From NCBI GenBank assembly GCA_045594705.1, contig JAZNZB010000029.1, positions 1 through 17,643 on the forward strand: a stretch of 17,643 bases of DNA. Reading direction: 5' to 3'. This DNA comes from SVQP01 sp045594705. GTDB lineage: Bacteria; Bacillota; Clostridia; Oscillospirales; CAG-272. Position numbers and translations under genes: made by a program. Shown one piece after another: positions 14,965-17,643 of the stretch (its first letter is position 1; each line of letters starts with the position of its first letter). The notes under the pieces were generated by a model. It was not told where the DNA came from and did no database searches. It saw only the letters and a list, made by a program, of their open reading frames with translations.

Positions 14965-16974
14965 ATGGCAGCAAGTAAAACCACAGGTGCAAAGCAGCAA
15001 TACAACGACCAGAGTATCACAGCCTTAAAGGGCGCGGACCGCGTGCGTAAACGCCCCGGCGTTATCTTCGGATCGGATGGTCTTGACGGCTGCGAGCACT
15101 CCTTTTTTGAAATTCTTTCCAACTCTGTGGACGAGGCCAAAGAGGGTCACGGCACCGAGATCACGGTGCGTGTGTTCCGCGATAAGAGCATTACCGTGGA
15201 GGACCACGGCCGCGGCGTCCCCTTGGGCTGGAACGAGAAGGAGCAACAATATAACTGGTATCTGATCTACTGCGAAATGTACGCAGGCGGTAAATATGAT
15301 AACAATAGCGGAGAATCCGCTTACGAATACTCTCTTGGTCTGAACGGCCTTGGCGCGTGTGCGACCCAGTACAGCTCGGAATACATGACCGTTGCCTCTT
15401 ACGACGGCAGATTCGAGCGCACCATCAGCTTCAAGAAGGGCGAGCCGGTGACCGAGCTTACCGAGCGCGAATTGGAACGCAAGGAAAAGCGCACGGGTAC
15501 CATCATCCATTGGAAGCCCGACCTTGAGGTATTTACCGATATCAACATCCCGCACAATTTCTACGTGGATACCCTGCACCGCCAGGCGGTGGTCAACCCC
15601 GGCATCTGCTTTGTGCTTTACATTGAGCAGGAGGACAAGACCTTCTCCGAGCAAAGATTCGTGTATGAAAGCGGCATTTCGGGCTACGTTTCCGAAATGG
15701 TGGGCGAGGCAGCCATCACCCAGCCCGTGCTGTGGCACATGGAAACACAGGGCAAGGACAGAGAGGATAAGCCCATGTACAAGGTCAAGGCTGACTTCTC
15801 CTTCTGCGTGTGTAACACGGTCAACGCGATCGAGTACTACCACAACTCCAGCTTTCTGGAGCATGGCGGCTCGCCCGACAAGGCAACCAAATCCGCCTTT
15901 GTCTTTGCGCTGGATAAGTATCTGAAAAACAACAATAAGTACAATAAAAACGAATCCAAGATCCAGTTCTCGGATATCGCGGACTGCTTGGTGCTTGTCA
16001 TCAATTCGCAATCCACCAGCACGTCCTACGAAAACCAGACCAAAAAGGCGATCAACAACGAGTTTATCTACTCGGCCATGAACGACTTTTTGCGTCAGAA
16101 TCTGGACATTTACTTTACCGAAAACCCGCTTGAAGCAGAGCGATTTGCCGCACAGGTGCTTGTCAACAAGCGCAGCCGTGAATCTGCAGACGCAACAAGA
16201 CTCAACATCAAGAAAAAGCTGACAGGCACCATCGACATTGCCAACCGCGTGGAAAAGTTTGTCAACTGCCGCACCAAGGACGTATCCATCCGCGAGCTTT
16301 ACATCGTGGAGGGCGACTCGGCACTGACCTCCTGTAAGCTGGCAAGATGCGCCGAATATCAGGCCATCATCCCGGTGCGCGGTAAGACGCTCAACTGCCT
16401 CAAGGCCGACTACGAGCGCATCTTCAAGAGTGAGATCATCACAGACCTTCTCAAGGTCATCGGCTGCGGCGTGGAAATTCAGGGCAAAAAGGTCAAGGGA
16501 GACCTGACCGCGTTTGACCTTGACGCGCTCAAGTGGTCCAAGATCATCATCTGTACCGATGCGGACGAGGACGGCTTCCAGATCAGAACCCTACTCCTGA
16601 CGCTGTTCTACCGCCTGCTGCCAACGCTTCTGCAGGAAGGCAAGGTATTCATTGCGGAGTCTCCCCTGTTTGAGATCCAGACCAAGGATAAAACCTATTT
16701 CGCTTACGACGAATTTGAAAAGGCCGAGATCCTGAAAAAGATCGGCAGCAAGAAATATACGCTGCAGCGTTCGAAGGGTCTTGGCGAGAACGACCCCGAC
16801 ATGATGTGGCAGACCACTATGAACCCCGCCACGCGCCGTCTGATCGCGGTCACACCCACCGACGCAGAGGCGACCAACATCATGTTTGACACGCTGCTTG
16901 GCGACAACTTGGCCGCACGTAAGGTGTTTATCGCAGAAAAAGGCAGTCAATATATCAAGGACGCCGACATCTGA
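14965..16974 (+). CDS. Divergent type IIA DNA topoisomerase subunit B (GyrB/ParE-like)
   Basis: A 669-residue protein with the GyrB/ParE order: GHKL ATPase, transducer, TOPRIM and C-terminal tail. ATPase residues are kept: E49 (general base), N53, D56 and E57 in EILSNSVDEA, D80 in VEDHGRGVP, and the QTK-loop K360 in YENQTKKA. The ATP lid reads YEYSLGLNGLG instead of the common YKVSGGLHGVG. The TOPRIM site is complete: E449 in YIVEGDSA and D532/D534/D536 in TDADEDG, followed by IRTLLLTLFYR and RSKGLGENDPD. Many usually fixed residues differ, so this is probably a second topoisomerase beside a standard gyrase. Start at the ATG 14965 with SD ACGGAGGA; the GTG at 14950 lacks an SD. No A subunit follows. 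Whether it decatenates or supercoils cannot be told. Confidence 0.92.
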   Translation: MAASKTTGAKQQYNDQSITALKGADRVRKRPGVIFGSDGLDGCEHSFFEILSNSVDEAKEGHGTEITVRVFRDKSITVEDHGRGVPLGWNEKEQQYNWYLIYCEMYAGGKYDNNSGESAYEYSLGLNGLGACATQYSSEYMTVASYDGRFERTISFKKGEPVTELTERELERKEKRTGTIIHWKPDLEVFTDINIPHNFYVDTLHRQAVVNPGICFVLYIEQEDKTFSEQRFVYESGISGYVSEMVGEAAITQPVLWHMETQGKDREDKPMYKVKADFSFCVCNTVNAIEYYHNSSFLEHGGSPDKATKSAFVFALDKYLKNNNKYNKNESKIQFSDIADCLVLVINSQSTSTSYENQTKKAINNEFIYSAMNDFLRQNLDIYFTENPLEAERFAAQVLVNKRSRESADATRLNIKKKLTGTIDIANRVEKFVNCRTKDVSIRELYIVEGDSALTSCKLARCAEYQAIIPVRGKTLNCLKADYERIFKSEIITDLLKVIGCGVEIQGKKVKGDLTAFDLDALKWSKIIICTDADEDGFQIRTLLLTLFYRLLPTLLQEGKVFIAESPLFEIQTKDKTYFAYDEFEKAEILKKIGSKKYTLQRSKGLGENDPDMMWQTTMNPATRRLIAVTPTDAEATNIMFDTLLGDNLAARKVFIAEKGSQYIKDADI

Positions 16975-17048
16975 CGCTTTTCACAAAGAAAAAGTGATTA
17001 TTTCGTTAATTTTTCACAAGATTTTTTGCATTTCTCATGATTTTCCTC

Positions 17049-17077
17049 TTGATTTTTTGTTCGAGATGTGATATGAT
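17049..17077 (+). promoter_or_regulatory. Promoter of the 77-residue protein gene
   Basis: -35 TTGATT (17049-17054), 17-bp spacer, -10 TATGAT (17072-17077) with an extended TG one base upstream. The block TGTGATATGATAT (17067-17079) recurs exactly at the tRNA promoter (17478-17490). Confidence 0.7.
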
Positions 17078-17124
17078 ATTGCAGGAAACAAAAGAAAAGA
17101 AAATTTATGGAAGGAGAACGGACC

Positions 17125-17358
17125 ATGCAGAAGAAAATCGGCAGAGTGATCTACGACACCGAAACTGCTACTCTGATCGTCAAGAAGACCTACGGCTACT
17201 ACGGTGACCCCGCAGGCTACGAGGAGATCCTGTTCAAGACCCCCGCAGGTCACTACTTTGTGTACACCAACGGCGGCGAGCAGTCCCTCTACCCCACCGA
17301 GGGCATCAAGAGACTCAAGGCAGAGGACGCTGAGCAGTTTATCGCAGAAAACGCATAA
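17125..17358 (+). CDS. Small conserved-looking protein of unknown function
   Basis: A 77-residue soluble protein, rich in Tyr and charged residues. It opens with an RVIYDTETAT segment, then Y-x-GDPAGYEEILFKT-x-AGHYFVYTNGGEQSLYP, and an acidic helix at the end. This layout recalls small proteins common in clostridial genomes and mobile elements (T-E-T-A, E-x-L-Y/F-x-K/T-x-G-x-F/Y-F, then GGE), but I know no function for them. The start at 17125 follows SD GGAAGGAGAA; an ATG at 17107 overlaps that SD and is less likely. Nearly all codons end in C or G, much more than in neighbouring genes, which suggests high expression. It is transcribed alone from the promoter at 17049-17077. Confidence 0.8.
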   Translation: MQKKIGRVIYDTETATLIVKKTYGYYGDPAGYEEILFKTPAGHYFVYTNGGEQSLYPTEGIKRLKAEDAEQFIAENA

Positions 17359-17375
17359 GCTTTACTGACATATAT

Positions 17376-17399
17376 CCGTGGCGGGCACGCCCGCCACGG
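17376..17399 (+). other. Strong GC-rich hairpin without T tract
   Basis: CCGTGGCGGG (17376-17385), loop CACG, CCCGCCACGG (17390-17399) form a perfect 10-bp stem 18 nt after the small gene stop. No T run follows, so it may protect the 3' end or act as an atypical terminator. Confidence 0.6.
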
Positions 17400-17459
17400 C
17401 ATTGTCAAGCAGGGACCTGACAAAAAATAAAAAAAGTTGAACTTTTTTGAAAATTGTGC

Positions 17460-17488
17460 TTGACAAGCAGATCTTTTTGTGATATGAT
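17460..17488 (+). promoter_or_regulatory. Promoter of tRNA-Ser
   Basis: Perfect -35 TTGACA (17460-17465), 17-bp spacer, -10 TATGAT (17483-17488) with extended TG. The expected start lies about 16 nt before the mature tRNA 5' end. Confidence 0.85.
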
Positions 17489-17510
17489 ATACAGGTCGTC
17501 AACAGAATAC

Positions 17511-17600
17511 GGAGAGATGGCCGAGTGGTCTAAGGCGCACGACTGGAAATCGTGTTACCTCTAACCGGGTACCAGGGTTCAAATCCCTGTCTCTCCGCCA
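17511..17600 (+). tRNA. tRNA-Ser, anticodon GGA
   Basis: A 90-nt class II tRNA with long variable arm. The acceptor GGAGAGA pairs with TCTCTCC; the anticodon stem is CACGA/TCGTG around loop CTGGAAA, with GGA at 17545-17547. The T arm is CAGGG-TTCAAAT-CCCTG, and CCA is encoded (17598-17600). It reads the serine codons UCC and UCU. It has its own promoter and terminator. Confidence 0.98.
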
Positions 17601-17610
17601 AATGAAAAGG

Positions 17611-17643
17611 CCTACCCGGAAACACGGGAGGGTTTTTATTTTG
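17611..17643 (+). terminator. Intrinsic terminator of tRNA-Ser
   Basis: CCTACCCG (17611-17618) pairs with CGGGAGGG (17625-17632) with one A-A mismatch and one wobble. The T-rich run TTTTTATTTTG follows to the window end. Confidence 0.8.

Noticed and set aside
16975..17040. Terminator after the topoisomerase gene
   Set aside because: Only 4-bp stems (GTGA/TCAC) are found before the T run; no convincing intrinsic terminator.
17403..17422. TGTCA/TGACA inverted repeat
   Set aside because: A 5-bp stem with a 10-nt loop followed by A-rich rather than T-rich sequence; too weak to call.
17430..17448. AAAAAAGTT-G-AACTTTTTT palindrome as terminator
   Set aside because: The loop is one base and the stem is almost all A-T; T-run stability is too low to call a terminator, though it could be a protein-binding site.
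17511..17600. tRNA-Ser as an attachment site for an integrated element
   Set aside because: No integrase gene and no duplicated tRNA 3' end are visible; flanking genes look chromosomal.

Overview
The window looks like chromosomal DNA of an anaerobic, probably gut-dwelling clostridial Bacillota, perhaps near the Oscillospiraceae. This is inferred from strong Shine-Dalgarno (SD) sites, consensus vegetative promoters with 17-bp spacers, GC-rich third codon positions that create very long antisense ORFs, and the gene families present. I could not run a taxonomic search.

Layout. Positions 1-116 hold an array of small hairpins separated by four copies of AATATCACT; 118-204 hold two terminators. 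Next comes a leftward two-gene unit: a HIT-family protein (2761-3099) followed after 1 nt by a cytoplasmic GH106-like glycoside hydrolase (207-2759). It is transcribed from a promoter that physically overlaps the promoter of a rightward FkbM-type methyltransferase (3185-4294). A small membrane protein with a perfect consensus promoter (4387-4752) follows. It shares a bidirectional terminator (4766-4800) with the large leftward operon.

The large operon (14777 down to 4810) has eight tightly packed genes: murD, three consecutive M42-family metallopeptidase genes, a PF06838 (methionine gamma-lyase/aluminium resistance type) PLP enzyme, a two-domain PsbP/Mog1-like lipoprotein, a cysteine desulfurase, and a sialate O-acetylesterase-type lipoprotein. 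Gaps are -4 to +24 nt and I see no internal terminator. The middle M42 protein has lost most metal ligands and the catalytic glutamate, while both neighbours keep all of them. A plausible reading is a heteromeric peptidase assembly with a pseudoenzyme subunit, linked to cell-wall or peptide turnover.

On the right, a divergently transcribed, sequence-divergent GyrB/ParE-type topoisomerase subunit (14965-16974) has no A subunit beside it in the window. A small, apparently highly expressed 77-residue protein (17125-17358) and tRNA-Ser(GGA) (17511-17600) with its own promoter and terminator close the window. No stretch longer than 300 bases lacks a gene or described element. I see no insertion sequence, CRISPR array, prophage or conjugation gene.

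The observations most worth following are the hairpin/AATATCACT array, the degenerate M42 paralogue inside the murD operon, and the overlapping divergent promoters at 3111-3166.
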